A DNA stretch of 64,000 nt. It comes from Limonium bicolor (lineage: Eukaryota; Streptophyta; Magnoliopsida; Caryophyllales; Plumbaginaceae). Numbering within the stretch: the first letter of the stretch is position 1; each line of letters begins with the position of its first letter. Below, in pieces: positions 22,372-32,726 of the stretch. The position numbers and the translations under genes were made by a program. The notes under the pieces are model-generated. The model ran no database searches. It saw nothing but the letters and a program-made list of their open reading frames with translations, and was not told the DNA's origin. Location: positions 86,608,300 to 86,672,299 of the forward strand of contig CM041777.1 in assembly GCA_023374045.1 (NCBI GenBank). Reading direction: 5' to 3'.

Positions 22372-25300
22372 TGTAACACCCCTACTAATTCGGTTCCTAT
22401 AGTCCTATAAATGTCGCGCACAATAATATCTCGCAGCGGTAAATATAAACTATCGCCCTAATGGTGTCACTGTTATCACTCGCCCATACGGGTGATAACG
22501 AATTACCTGATAATCAACTTGCGAAACGTATTCCCGCAGTGACCACAAGAGATAGATAGTAGAACTTAAACAACTTAAAACAAATCTAACATCAACAATT
22601 ATTACAGACCGTGAGCATCTAAACCAAACACACCTCGGTTAAACAACCCGAGTCCAAAACAACCTGAGTATCACACCGTACCAAGTCTAAACCAACATTA
22701 ATATCACAATAGTCACGCCTCGCTGCGACCCACCAGCTAGTCACCTGCATGAAAGTGGTTTGTGGTATGGAATCAACCCCTGCTGAGTATGTCATCACAT
22801 GCCCCGTCATGCCCCCAAAGACCCCTCAATTATTTGGTCGAGAGCATGAGGTTCATTACATGCAATACCATTTTAATATTTAAAACTGTAAAACAATTAA
22901 CAGTAACATCCATACAATAAACACAACCATCACCATATATAATATAACCACATGTATAACCAATGAACAACCAAGCGAAACAACGAGAACAATAAACAAG
23001 TACCAGTTCTTGTCCATGGTGTAGAAACCAATATCGTTCGTCACTGTATAATTCTTAACTGTATTATTTGTTCAGTTATACCTAGTGACAATGTCTCGTT
23101 AAAACGACATGTCTCTAGTTACCCATATATTATGGCGGGTCACCCACGGCAGTAGCCACTCCAACGGTAGAGTCTCCGACCAACGAGCCATTCTAGCTCA
23201 CGGGAAATTTTCTTGATACTTGCGGACCCGTACGCGGACATCCTGGTATCGTTTTTGTGATCACAGCGCGCACCAAGAGCCACATCCTCCTGGCTTTACT
23301 TTCCTTCCTTAGTTAATTATTTATTCCATCGCATCGCATTATCAAATTTTCCTAACACAGCAGACTAAGGTCATTAGTCCAATCCGGAGTCTGTAAACTC
23401 GGGATCCAGTGTTAGATACAAGAGCGGCGTATAGAAAGGCCAATGCTCCGTATAAAAGTCTCGGATAATATGTATATCTTATTATCCTAGTGCTACAATG
23501 TTTTTCTGACGATCCTTATATTTCATATAAGATAGCACTATAGCCGCTAGTTCGTTTTATATATATAGGTCCATATATACGAACCGGTATTGTTAACTCA
23601 ACAACAGTAATAATAAGCAGCTATAAATATACAATTCATGCATATTAATTATCACATTCAGACAAACAATCTTATCACAGATCACACAGAAGTCTGAACT
23701 GAGGAAGCCCTCAGAGACAATCAGAGACACATAACAACATACCGTTCACCCTGATGTATTACGGTGGAGTATGAATCAGCGAGATCCTATGCTCCTTGTG
23801 TAGTCTCTAACAGTCTAAACAATACATAATGCTACTGATTAGCATACCGTATAACAACTCAATCCTACGGTACCCCGTACCGTCACTAACACCTCCCGGT
23901 TACCCCCCGTTATTAGCTATCAACATTTGTCGGGTTTTAGGTTTAACTCGAGATTGGAAAAGTGTTATATTACATGCGTAGTTTGTCTTGTATATTAATA
24001 TACTTATTGTTGAACTCGTTATCGCATGTGACTTAACTCACCCTTGTATGTCGTATAGTTTATTTCATTATTGCATGTGTGATCCTTTGTCATGCATTAT
24101 GCATCTCACCTTAGTATTTATTTTCCTAAGGTTTGTCTCTTTTTTTTAAATTCAATGTGGTATAATTCATTTGTAAACAATACTTTGAATGTATAAATTC
24201 TTATTATCCCATGTATACTCCTAACATTAGAATTCCACATCTAATGTTTGTAATTCTTTTCCCTTTTATCATATGTCATTTTCATTATAAAAACATGGTC
24301 ATTAAATCATATTATATTTTTCCACCATAACATATTTTATTTATGTGTATGTATTATGGAACTATTTCTTATATGGTAAGTCTTATAATATATATTCATT
24401 CTTTCTAATGAATACCTCTTATATTATAAATGTTATAATCCTTATAACATCAAAACCATATTATAAATTCCATTTAAAAATATTAATATTTCCGAACAGC
24501 ACCTATGTTCTTAAATATTTACAAAACCCACCACTTAGTTAATATAATGTTACATTATTGTTATATAACATATCTTATGACATTTAAGTCATTTAAAACA
24601 ATTATAACCTATAGTTATATTTTGTTTATAAATACCAAATAGCCCTTATATTTTCGGTTTCCATTATACACCACTAAAATTCTATAAATCACAATTCCAT
24701 CCCAATTTAAATACATAGTTTTCTAATTCCCTTAAACCATACATTATACATATATCTTTCTAAAACCTTATATCATTTCAAAAATTACCAAACTATACCA
24801 AAAGGTTATAAATATTATTCCTAACCTTATACTCCTTTAAATCTCGGTTTTCACCCCTTTGTTACCCATTTGTAACAATGTTATAAAGTATCTTATATTA
24901 TACCTATATAACTCATATAAACTCCAAATTTAACCAAATAAATTTCTAAAAATTCCTAATAACCTAAGGTTTGTACTAAACTCCATTTAGTACCCCAAGT
25001 TTTCAGAAATTACATTATAGCCCCATCTCTTTTAAATCTTTTACAAATTAATATTTATCTTAATATAAGGTAGTATTTTAATTTCTTAAATTTTCCAAAC
25101 TTGGTCAAAGTCTCCTATATAGTCAACTTTGACTTCTAATACCAAATGGGAACCAATTTTTCGGTAATCACTAATAATAACCTATACTTTTCTATTTTTC
25201 AATTTTGACCCAAAACTTTATAAAATGTTATAATTTTTATTAAATTCATTTAAAAGCCTTAAATTGCTCTAAATTAAGCCCACAGCTTTCTAATTTCCTA

Positions 25301-26997
25301 GTAATTACGAATTGGCCTAATGACATGGCCTTATTACAACCTTGAACTTGCAAATAAATTACACAATAAATGTCTCAAAATATAGCATATATTTTCGGCC
25401 TCACTTTGGTTTAATTATTTTCCACATAATGTCATAATTTGACCATTATGTTAATTAAATCTCTTAAATGACTAGCTTAATTTATCTTAGCCATTTTTTT
25501 TTCCATTTTTAGGTCAATATGACCTATATATGTAATTTCACTCTCGGCCATATATATATATATGCTTAAAAATTATAAAAATCATAAGTTTAAGGTGTTT
25601 ATACCTTGGTTATTCCTTGTATGGGCTCGGTCACTTGTAGGAAAATTCACCACTTGATTTAGACATGTTTAATACACAAAAACAAGATATGGTTACACTC
25701 CAAGCTTGAGTTTAACCATAAGGAATAATTAATGTAAGATTTAAGGCAAAAATCACCTTAAAAATGCAAGGGAAGTTCTAGGTGGTTTCGACCTGAACCA
25801 AACACACCACAAGGTGTTAGATCCACCATATTGACATAGGAAATAGCTAGATCACAACAAGCTGCCTTGTTATTAGGTTTTACCTTGGAAAAATGCCTTA
25901 AAAGAGAGTATTTCTCTTGGATCTCGGCCACACTTGCTCCAAATGGCTAACCAACTGGATGAACATGTAAATATGAAGATTATGAGTGTATAAACTCATA
26001 AAAATTGAAGTAAGAAAACCGCTTGAAAGATTGAGAGGCTTAAGGTATGTTTTTACCTTAAAATGAAATTTTGAGCAACCTTGGTCCCTCTACTTGCTTC
26101 AACCGAGTTTGGCTCTTGTTCTAACCTTAGAACACTGAGAATAAGCCATAGGAATTGATGAGCCACGAAATCTAGGTGTAGGTAGTGAAGAGATGAAGAA
26201 AAAGGGCTAAAAATGACCTTAAAACACTTACCTTAAGAGCTTAGGAGTTAGATCTGCCTTACATGCTCAAGAACAAAGCTTGAGAGCTTCTAGGAAGGAG
26301 GAGAGCTCGGTTGGAGAGGCTGGGATCGGACAAGGAGGAAGGAAGAGGTGGGAAAGGTTGGAAATAATTGAAAAAGTAAGGTTTACTATTGTAAATTTGT
26401 GTTAGGTATCATTTGTCTCTTAATTATTGTAAGCTGTCTCCTCTCTTATTTCCAGCCGATCTCCATGGTCCAAATGGGTCAATTTATTGACCATTGACCA
26501 TGCTTGGTCAATATTGACTCATGCGGGCCCCACTTTAGGGTTTTATTATATTTTAATATTAATTTGTAAAAATTCGTAAATTTCTGGAATTAAATTCCTA
26601 ATATGATATAATGTGATATATTATCATATTTAAAGGTAATTATAACCTTTAAGCCCATTAAAAATCAATTTAGAAGACAATCTCACAAAAACGTGCTTTA
26701 AGGTGTTTTAGCGCACATTTTTGTGTCACAGGGTGTTCCTGAGCTTAGTTCTCCTTGAGAACGGTTTTGTTGTGTTCCTTACTTCATTATAATACTTAGG
26801 AATCCACTTTGGATCCTATTTGAGGTCATACAATCTTTATGGTGTCTTAAAGCACATTTTTGGCTTTACCGATCTTAAGGCGTGTTTTGCCTTGTTGAGA
26901 TCTTTTAGATTGTTCCCCAATAATATTTAGATGTTTATAATCATCTTAGATCATTAATAGATCATTTAATTATATTTTAAAGGTTAGGGGTATTTCA
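22372..26997 (-). mobile_element. Element A 3' LTR (4626 bp)
   Basis: Starts TGTAACACCCCTACTAATTCGG and ends TTAGGGGTATTTCA on the plus strand. It aligns along its whole length to 33528-38223. About a 59-bp block present at 36479-36537 in the other LTR is absent here at 25319. No coding sequence; open frames inside are chance. At over 4.6 kb it is unusually long for a plant LTR but within what Tekay and Ogre-type elements reach. Confidence 0.95.
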
Positions 26998-27010
26998 GTC
27001 TACCCCCCTT
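26998..27010 (-). other. Polypurine tract of element A
   Basis: On the minus strand AAGGGGGGTAGAC directly precedes the 3' LTR start TGAAATACCCC. Confidence 0.82.
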
Positions 27011-27436
27011 AAAAAGGCTTCGTCCCGAAGTCCTTAATCCTCTACAGTTCACCTAAGGAATCAAGTTCCACTAAGTAACCAAACAGTCCATTGCTAGGGA
27101 GTAACTCCCACTAGGTTCAGACCTAGTCTATACATACAGCATATATCAAATAATCAAACTCATGGTATAAACTCATTCATCACAGCACTAAACAAGGTGC
27201 ACATCCAACTCATCAACCAAAAGTACTCAGCGGTACTATGTATATTCAACCAGGTGCACTAAGGCACATACATACATAAATGTATCAACATCCAATCATC
27301 CAAACAACATGTATGACGCAGCATACCAACAAAACACACCACAAAAACAAGACCTAATGCACATGTGCGCAAGCCAAGTGGTGTCTACCCCCCTTAAAAA
27401 GGGTTTGACCACGAACCCGTACAAGTAACACAGCTA
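27011..27436 (-). other. Element A 3' untranslated region
   Basis: Non-coding stretch between the chromodomain stop and the polypurine tract; a second pyrimidine-rich copy (CTACCCCCCTTAAAAAGGGTTTGACC at 27387-27412, plus strand) resembles the tract at 26998-27030, perhaps a duplicated tract. Confidence 0.6.
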
Positions 27437-28740
27437 CTACTCGAAGAGTGCTGGGTACTTCGCTCTCATGGAGTCCTCTAACTCCCATGTAGCCTCCTCC
27501 ACCTCATGGTTCGACCAGAGAACCTTGACCATGCTAACGGTCTTGTTCCTAGTCTGCCTCGTCTTCGTATCGAGAATGCGGAGTGGTACTTCCTCATATC
27601 GTAGAGCGGGGTCCAACTCTAAAGTCTCTGGCTGCAAAACGTGCGATGGATGGGGCACATACTTCTTCAACTGTGAAACGTGAAAGACGTTGTGCACCCT
27701 CCCGAGCTCTGCTGGTAAGTCCAGTCTGTAGGCTAACGGGCCCACTCGCTCCCTAATCGCATAAGGTCCAACATACTTTGGGCTCAACTTGCCCTTCTGC
27801 CCAAACCGGAATATCCCTTCATGGGTGACACTCTGAGGAATACCATGTCGTCGGTAGTGAACTCAATGTCCCTCCTCTTGGTGTCTGCATTTGCTTTCTG
27901 CCGGTCCTGAGCTGCCCTCATGTTCTTCCTAATCTGTAGGACATCCTCCTTAATCTGCTCTAGGTACTCAGGTCCTAGAAGCGTATTCTCGCTGGCCTCA
28001 TCCCAGCATAAAGGAGTCCTACACGGTCTACCATAAAGTGCCTGGAATGGTGGCATCTGTATCGAGGAGTGGTAGCTGTTGTTGTAGGCGAACTCTATCA
28101 AGTGTAGACGCTCTAACCAACTCCCCTGAAATCTAAGGCACATGCTCTCAGCATGTCCTCCAGTGTCTGGATGGTCCTCTCACTCTGACCGTCGGTCTGT
28201 GGATGGAACGCCGTACTAAGCTTCAACTTTGTACCCAAGGCTTCCTGAACCTGTCCCCAGAATCTGGACAAAAATCGAGGGTCCCTATCAGAAACAATAG
28301 TCTTTGGCACACCATGGTGCCGGATCACCTCCTTCTGGAACAAGTCCGCTAACTTCGGACGTTCCAGGTATCCTTCATAGCAACAAACTTTGCCACCTTC
28401 GTCAGACGGTCCACAATGACCCAAATCGTGTTCAGTCCTCCCTTAGTCGGTGGGAGACCGACAACGAAATCCATCGAGATGTCCTCGAACTTCCAACAAG
28501 GAATAGGCATAGACTGCACTAAACCTCCGGGTCTCCTATGCTCAAACTTAACCTTCTGACAGGTCAAGCATCTAGCCACATACTCAGCTACATCCTTCTT
28601 CATCCCGCTCCACCAGAAATGAACTTCAAATCCTTATACATCTTCGAAGAACCAGGGTGGACGGATAAGGACGAGCAATGAGCCTCCTGGAGTATCTTCT
28701 CCTTCAGATCAGGAGACGACTCCGGAATACATAATCGGCC
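27437..28740 (-). pseudogene. Element A integrase and chromodomain (frameshifted)
   Basis: The domains are complete but spread over at least four reading segments. CLTCQKVKFEHRRPGG marks the end of the zinc finger; [26 protein letters not shown] and [13 protein letters not shown] supply the D, D and E catalytic residues. The core continues through ALYGRPCRTPLCWDE, the GPY module (VGPYAIRERVGPLAYRL), and a chromodomain with LRYEEVPLRIL...VKVLWSNHEVEEATWE. Frameshifts near 27785, 28120 and 28360-28420 break it. The catalytic triad survives, unlike in element D. Confidence 0.92.
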
Positions 28741-28742
28741 AT

Positions 28743-29887
28743 TCAGTCGTAACATGCCATCATTACACAGTTCGAAATCATACTTTGTCTCAAAACAACC
28801 TCTGACATTTTCTGTTTGATACTCTGCATATAGTGATCACTCTCCTGTGCAGCTCGTATCTCATCAATCATACTGCTGTTTGCTACTAGTGTAAACAATG
28901 AATGAGCTCTGCGGCTCAGAGCGTCGGCAACTACATTTGCTTTGCCCTCTTTATACCTCAGGTCTATGTCGTAGTCCTTCAAGAACTCGACCCATCTTCT
29001 CTGTCGCATGTTCAGCTCCTTCTGAGAGAAAGATGCTGTAGACTCTTGTGATCAGAGTAGATAGTGACTGTCACACCATACAAATAATGTCGCCAGATCT
29101 TCAAAGCGAAGACTACTGCGCCTAACTCAAGGTCGTGTGTGGGGTAATTCACCTCATGCTTCTTCAGCTGTCGGGATGCGTAAGCAACTACCTTCCCGTG
29201 CTGCATAAGCACACAGCCTAGACCGGTTCCAGAGGCATCACAATATACCTCGAACCCATCGGTGCCCTCAGGGATAGTAAGAACGGGCGCCGATGTCAGG
29301 AGATCCTTCAGCGTCTGAAAGGACTGCTCACACTCTGCAGACCATAAGAACTGGGATTCCTTCTTCATTAGATTTGTCATTGGTTTGGCTTCCTTGGAGA
29401 AATCCTTCACGAATCTTCGATAATACCCTGCCAAACCCAGAAAGCTACGGACATCTGTGACTGTCTTCGGCCTTGGCCAACTCTTCACTGCCTCAATCTT
29501 AGCAGGATCTACAGATATGCCGCTAGCTGATATAATGTGTCCTAGAAATGACACGCTGTCCAACCAGAACTCACACTTAGAGAGTTTGGCATACAGCTGG
29601 TTCTCTCTCATAATATTCAACACCTGTCTCAAATGTAACTCATGATCTTCCTTGGTTTTTGAATAGATCAGAATATCGTCGATGAAGACTACAACTGAAC
29701 TATCAAGATGCTCTCTAAAAAGACGGTTCATCAAGTCCATGAATATGGCTGGCGCATTCGTCAATCCGAATGGCATAACGGTGAACTCATAGTGTCCATA
29801 CCGTGTCCTGAAAGCTGTCTTCTCAATATCACCCTCTGCAATCCTAATCTGATGGTAGCCAGATCTGAGATCTATCTTCGAGAACAC
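28743..29887 (-). pseudogene. Element A reverse transcriptase (main part) and RNase H
   Basis: One long frame, 29012-29887, holds RT from [15 protein letters not shown] through [20 protein letters not shown], the catalytic [10 protein letters not shown] and the thumb, then RNase H with [13 protein letters not shown] and [10 protein letters not shown] frameshift near 29010 moves the end of RNase H (MRQRRWVEF...VVADALSRR) to a second frame (28743-29009). A short lesion at 29888-29960 disconnects it from the RT N-terminus. Confidence 0.93.
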
Positions 29888-29919
29888 ACTGGCCCCTCTC
29901 AGCTGATCAAATAAATCAT

Positions 29920-30534
29920 CTATCCGTGGTAATGGGTACTTGTTCTTGAGTGTAACGCATTAAGCTCGCGGTAGTCGATGCAGAGTCGCATACTGCCGTC
30001 CTTTTTCTTGACGAACAGCACTGGAGCACCCCAAGGAGAAACACTAGGTCGAATGAATCCCTTGTCGAGGAGGTCCTCCAGCTGTAGCTTCAGCTCCCTC
30101 ATCTCAGCCGGTGCCATACGGTAGGGTGCCTTAGCAATAGGGCCCGTACCTGGCAACAAGTCGACGGCGAACTCAACCTCGCGCACAGGCGGCATGCCTG
30201 GCAGCTCATCAGGAAATAAGTCGGGAAAATCTACCACGACTGGAATGTCTACGTCCGTCACGTCGCTCTGTCTCGTGTCCTGTACATAACAGAGGAAGGC
30301 TTGTCGGCCCTTCCTAACATCCTTCATCAGGGACAATGCTGACACGATCTTGACAGTCGGCTCTCTCCTCACACTGCGGTATGACACTGTCCTGCCGCTC
30401 GGCCCCTTCAGTAGTAGTCGATGCTCTGCACAATGAAGGCGGCCCCTATGCTTCTGTAGCCAATCCATGCCCACTATGATGTCAAAACCCAAGTTCTTGA
30501 ACTCAATCAGATCAATGGGGAAGGTCTCAGTCAT
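29920..30534 (-). pseudogene. Element A protease end and RT N-terminus
   Basis: Contains the second half of the protease ([23 protein letters not shown]), the linker with [18 protein letters not shown], and the start of RT ([36 protein letters not shown]). A small deletion just after RELNA shifts the frame so that the [11 protein letters not shown] motif is read in another frame. Confidence 0.9.
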
Positions 30535-30871
30535 AATGCTGATCTCTAACCCTGTATACTGTCTGGTGCAACCTACTTTCTCCTTCGAAGGAAGGGTGAC
30601 TGAAAGTCTGAAAGCTGTTCGGGGGTGGCCCCCAGCTTCTTAGCAAACGCGAGGAAATAAAAGAATGCGAAGCCCTTGAGTCGAACAATACGGAAGCACT
30701 AACACCATCAATAGGAAAGGTACCTGAGATCACCTCTCGTATTAGCATCGAGTCCCAATAAATCACTAATTTACTGTTGTTTGTAATTGTCATACCTGTG
30801 ATGACATTACCAGACTCCTTGGCTTGCGCCATGTCTAGGATGCAGATGGTACCCTCCTTTCCATTTCTATG
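30527..30871 (-). pseudogene. Element A protease with in-frame intron
   Basis: The homolog of the element D stretch with VITKAEAE...NTISG. Here MAQAKESGNVITG is followed by an intron (30724-30795) and then TFPIDGVSASVLFDSRASHSFIS. The active site DSG reads DSR, so the catalytic loop Gly is replaced by Arg. A frameshift near 30600 disturbs the stretch before the next segment. A plausible splice acceptor (TTCATAACTTCAG) lies at 30873-30885, suggesting this is the first exon after the AlkB segment. Confidence 0.8.
30724..30795 (-). other. Candidate spliceosomal intron at the protease start (72 nt)
   Basis: Minus strand: ATCACAG|GTATGACAATT ... GATCTCAG|GTACCTTTCC. Removing it joins VIT-G to TFPIDG exactly as in elements D (NTISG-MFLILG) and E (VISG-TFSISG), which have no intron here. 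At 72 nt and without an in-frame stop, retention would also stay in frame. The two sides both end with ATC(A/T)CAG, so origin by tandem duplication is possible. Confidence 0.7.
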
Positions 30872-30872
30872 C

Positions 30873-30993
30873 CTGAAGTTATGAATTATCGGTATCAACA
30901 AAACTGAACACAAACACTTGAAGGTATAAAACTCTTATTTCATTCATTCCAACTGTATTATACAAGGTTACACACTTAGCTACTGCTATTACA
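30873..30993 (-). promoter_or_regulatory. 3'-UTR-like stretch with possible poly(A) signals, ending in a splice acceptor
   Basis: Directly after the AlkB stop, the minus strand has TTGTATAATACAG, then GGAATGAATGAAATAAGAG, which resemble plant far- and near-upstream polyadenylation elements, then a T-rich tract (CAGTTTTGTTG) and TTCATAACTTCAG|GC, a good acceptor. This fits an AlkB terminal exon carried with its own 3' UTR, followed by the acceptor of the pol exon. The role is inferred from sequence only. Confidence 0.45.
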
Positions 30994-31693
30994 TCAATAC
31001 TGTCTGAAAGTCAAGTTTAAACGGCCGGGTCGGATGTGGGTATCGTTCACTAAGCTGGTGGTGCGGTAATGAGCTTAATGCTCTTAATACCATGATATAT
31101 AAGTCTCGACTCTCCACCAAATACCAACACATCCCCAGACTTGAGGATGATCTTGCTTGCTAGATCCATCCTCTTCTGGTCTCCATAGATAAACTCAGCA
31201 TCATCGCCGATGGAGAATGACACAACCGGTATTCCTCTGGTGATGGACTCGGTCGTCTCATCACAGTCCTGGTGCATTCCAAGCTTCCCCCCTGCTCATA
31301 GTAGTTGATGATGCAAACGTCAGGTGTCATGTCGGGTAATGGATAAGTCTCACAGTCTTGAGCAATATCCATTGCGTTTCTCACCAAGGTAAGGAAACTC
31401 TCAGGTATACTAGGTATAGATACGTCACCTACCATCCTCACCTCTCGATAAACCCTAGCTTGTGGATCCCAATCTTTCCCTAAGCACATCATGTGCAGTT
31501 TCATTCTAGAACCACTATTAAATACAGGGGTATAAAAACCTCCTATGCCCTTACCCAAAGCTCTACACTCATTCACTATGGTGATTTGCTCATCTAGGGT
31601 TAGGAACTCTCTGAGAAGTATCATGCCCGGTCTGACTACATGACACAACTCACTAGGGTACTCCCGTCTTTCTTCCACGGGTCTAGGTGATCT
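30994..31693 (-). pseudogene. AlkB-type Fe(II)/2-oxoglutarate dioxygenase inside element A (frameshifted)
   Basis: A full AlkB domain between gag and protease. Reading the minus strand: REYPSELCHVV leads to MILLREFLTLDEQ (N-terminal), the substrate lid GGFYTPVFNSGSRMKLHMMC, PDVCIINYY, then after a frame change at a run of six G (31287-31292) the iron ligands HQDCDE, PVVSFSIGDDAEFIYGDQ, the distal His in GGESRLIYHGIKSI, and after a second frame change (about 31035-31050) RPGRLNLTFRQY and a stop at 30994-30996, giving the 2OG-binding Arg pair. The lid, GDQ and RPGRLNLTFRQ motifs match plant ALKBH1-type proteins better than bacterial AlkB or the AlkB of plant RNA viruses. AlkB enzymes oxidatively remove methyl groups from bases; plant ALKBH1 members have been linked to N6-methyladenine. 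No Met precedes the domain, so it is probably made as a fusion to Gag by splicing. This copy is inactive as read, but all key residues survive. Confidence 0.92.
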
Positions 31694-31861
31694 CTGTCTT
31701 GTAAGTGTGGGATAGCAGATGTTGAAATCTCCTAAGAGGTAACAGGTTTCCTAGGTAAGTTGTTCATCTAAAGCGGTAACTTAAACACACATTCATGCTA
31801 AGGTAAAGCGTTTAACACTTAGTCATGCTTCCATACAATGGTTAAGGTTTCAAATGCTAAC
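31694..31861 (-). other. Candidate intron between gag and AlkB (168 nt)
   Basis: Non-coding AT-rich stretch with stops in the gag frame. Donor candidate GTGAAG|GTTAGC at 31861; acceptor candidates TTACAAGACAG|AG (31694) or nearby. With these exact sites the AlkB frame is not reached, so either a small indel has crept in or another site is used. Confidence 0.5.
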
Positions 31862-32218
31862 CTTCACCGCGCTGGGTACTAGTGCCAGCGCCTGAAGCTC
31901 CCGCTGCATTCAGCATACGGTTGCCCGGCGGGTTCCTCTGGTTCTGGTTCTGCTGCTGTGGCTGCTGCTGCTGCTGCCCCCTCTGGGCTTGGGGCGCCGG
32001 CCCCCTCTGGCCACCTCGAGCTCCACCTCCTCCAGTAGGTGCGCCCTGAGTCCCCTTCGGTGGGCGGTACGCTCGGCTCTCCGGGTTCGAGAAGCACTCG
32101 AACGACCTGTGGCCCTTCTTTCCACAATGGTGGCAGTCCACCGCTTGCCCGGTGCAGTCAACACCCGGGTGGTCTTTACCACAGCGCTTGCAGTGAAAGT
32201 GGCGCTGGGGTGCAGAAC

Positions 32219-32303
32219 CTATTATCATATCACACTCAGGTTAATACAAGGATGGCAATGGGTAGTATAGTACTCAATTTATTCACAAGGTTAGATCGCT
32301 TAC
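32219..32303 (-). other. Candidate gag intron 3 (85 nt)
   Basis: Minus strand CCTAAGG|GTAAGCGATC ... GATATGATAATAG|GTTCTGC. It is AT-rich against GC-rich flanking exons. Removal joins PPKG to SAPQRHFHC in one frame (phase 1). Confidence 0.75.
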
Positions 32304-32427
32304 CCTTAGGGGGTACAGATCTAAGAGGCTGCACATCGTAGGTAGGCCCGGTCAGCAACGGGACCTTGTCCTTCCCTTTTGGCTGGCCTGCTCCTTCTTC
32401 TTCTCCCTCCAGGAGAACTTTTTCTTC

Positions 32428-32531
32428 CTGTGATCGTCAAAGTGTCAGGATAGCAGGTATAAAAGCAGGCAGTAAGTAAGTAATTTAAATGGATTAAATA
32501 ACTTAAGGTGGTTCTTACTTCCAGCCCTTAC
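32428..32531 (-). other. Candidate gag intron 2 (104 nt)
   Basis: Minus strand GAGGCA|GTAAGGGC ... GACGATCACAG|GAAG. AT-rich with in-frame stops; removal joins exons 2 and 3 in phase 0 and leaves exon 3 fully open. An alternative donor at 32518 (GGAA|GTAAGA) would give a frameshift. Confidence 0.75.
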
Positions 32532-32648
32532 TGCCTCCGCTTCCAGCCTCAGTCTCCGCCTCTTTCTCTGGGCCTTACGCTTCTGCCCCTGGCCGTCCTC
32601 CCGGCTGTTCACCATCATCTCAGTCCGAGAAGCAGCGTCATAACACTC

Positions 32649-32726
32649 CTGTAATACATCAATGAGTTCCCCGAACTTGTAATAAATCAAACTGAGTTAT
32701 AGGTATAACTGTCAATTAATTTTTAC
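32649..32726 (-). other. Candidate gag intron 1 (78 nt)
   Basis: Minus strand GTCCAG|GTAAAAATT ... GATGTATTACAG|GAGTG. Removal joins YPTVQ to ECYDAASRTEMM in phase 0. Unspliced, the gag frame stops after four codons (32712-32714). Confidence 0.78.

Noticed and set aside
31050..31678. AlkB segment as a remnant of an integrated plant RNA virus
   Set aside because: No viral replicase, helicase or coat sequence nearby, motifs fit host ALKBH1, and the segment lies collinear between gag and protease within two LTRs.
31989..32341. Plus-strand open frames of 90-100 codons over gag of element A
   Set aside because: Shadows of the GC-rich gag exon on the minus strand; they cross predicted introns.
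32676..32726. A 51-nt version of gag intron 1 ending at TTATTACAAG
   Set aside because: It also keeps the frame but is shorter than plant introns usually are; the 78-nt version with acceptor GTATTACAG is more plausible. The choice remains open without RNA data.
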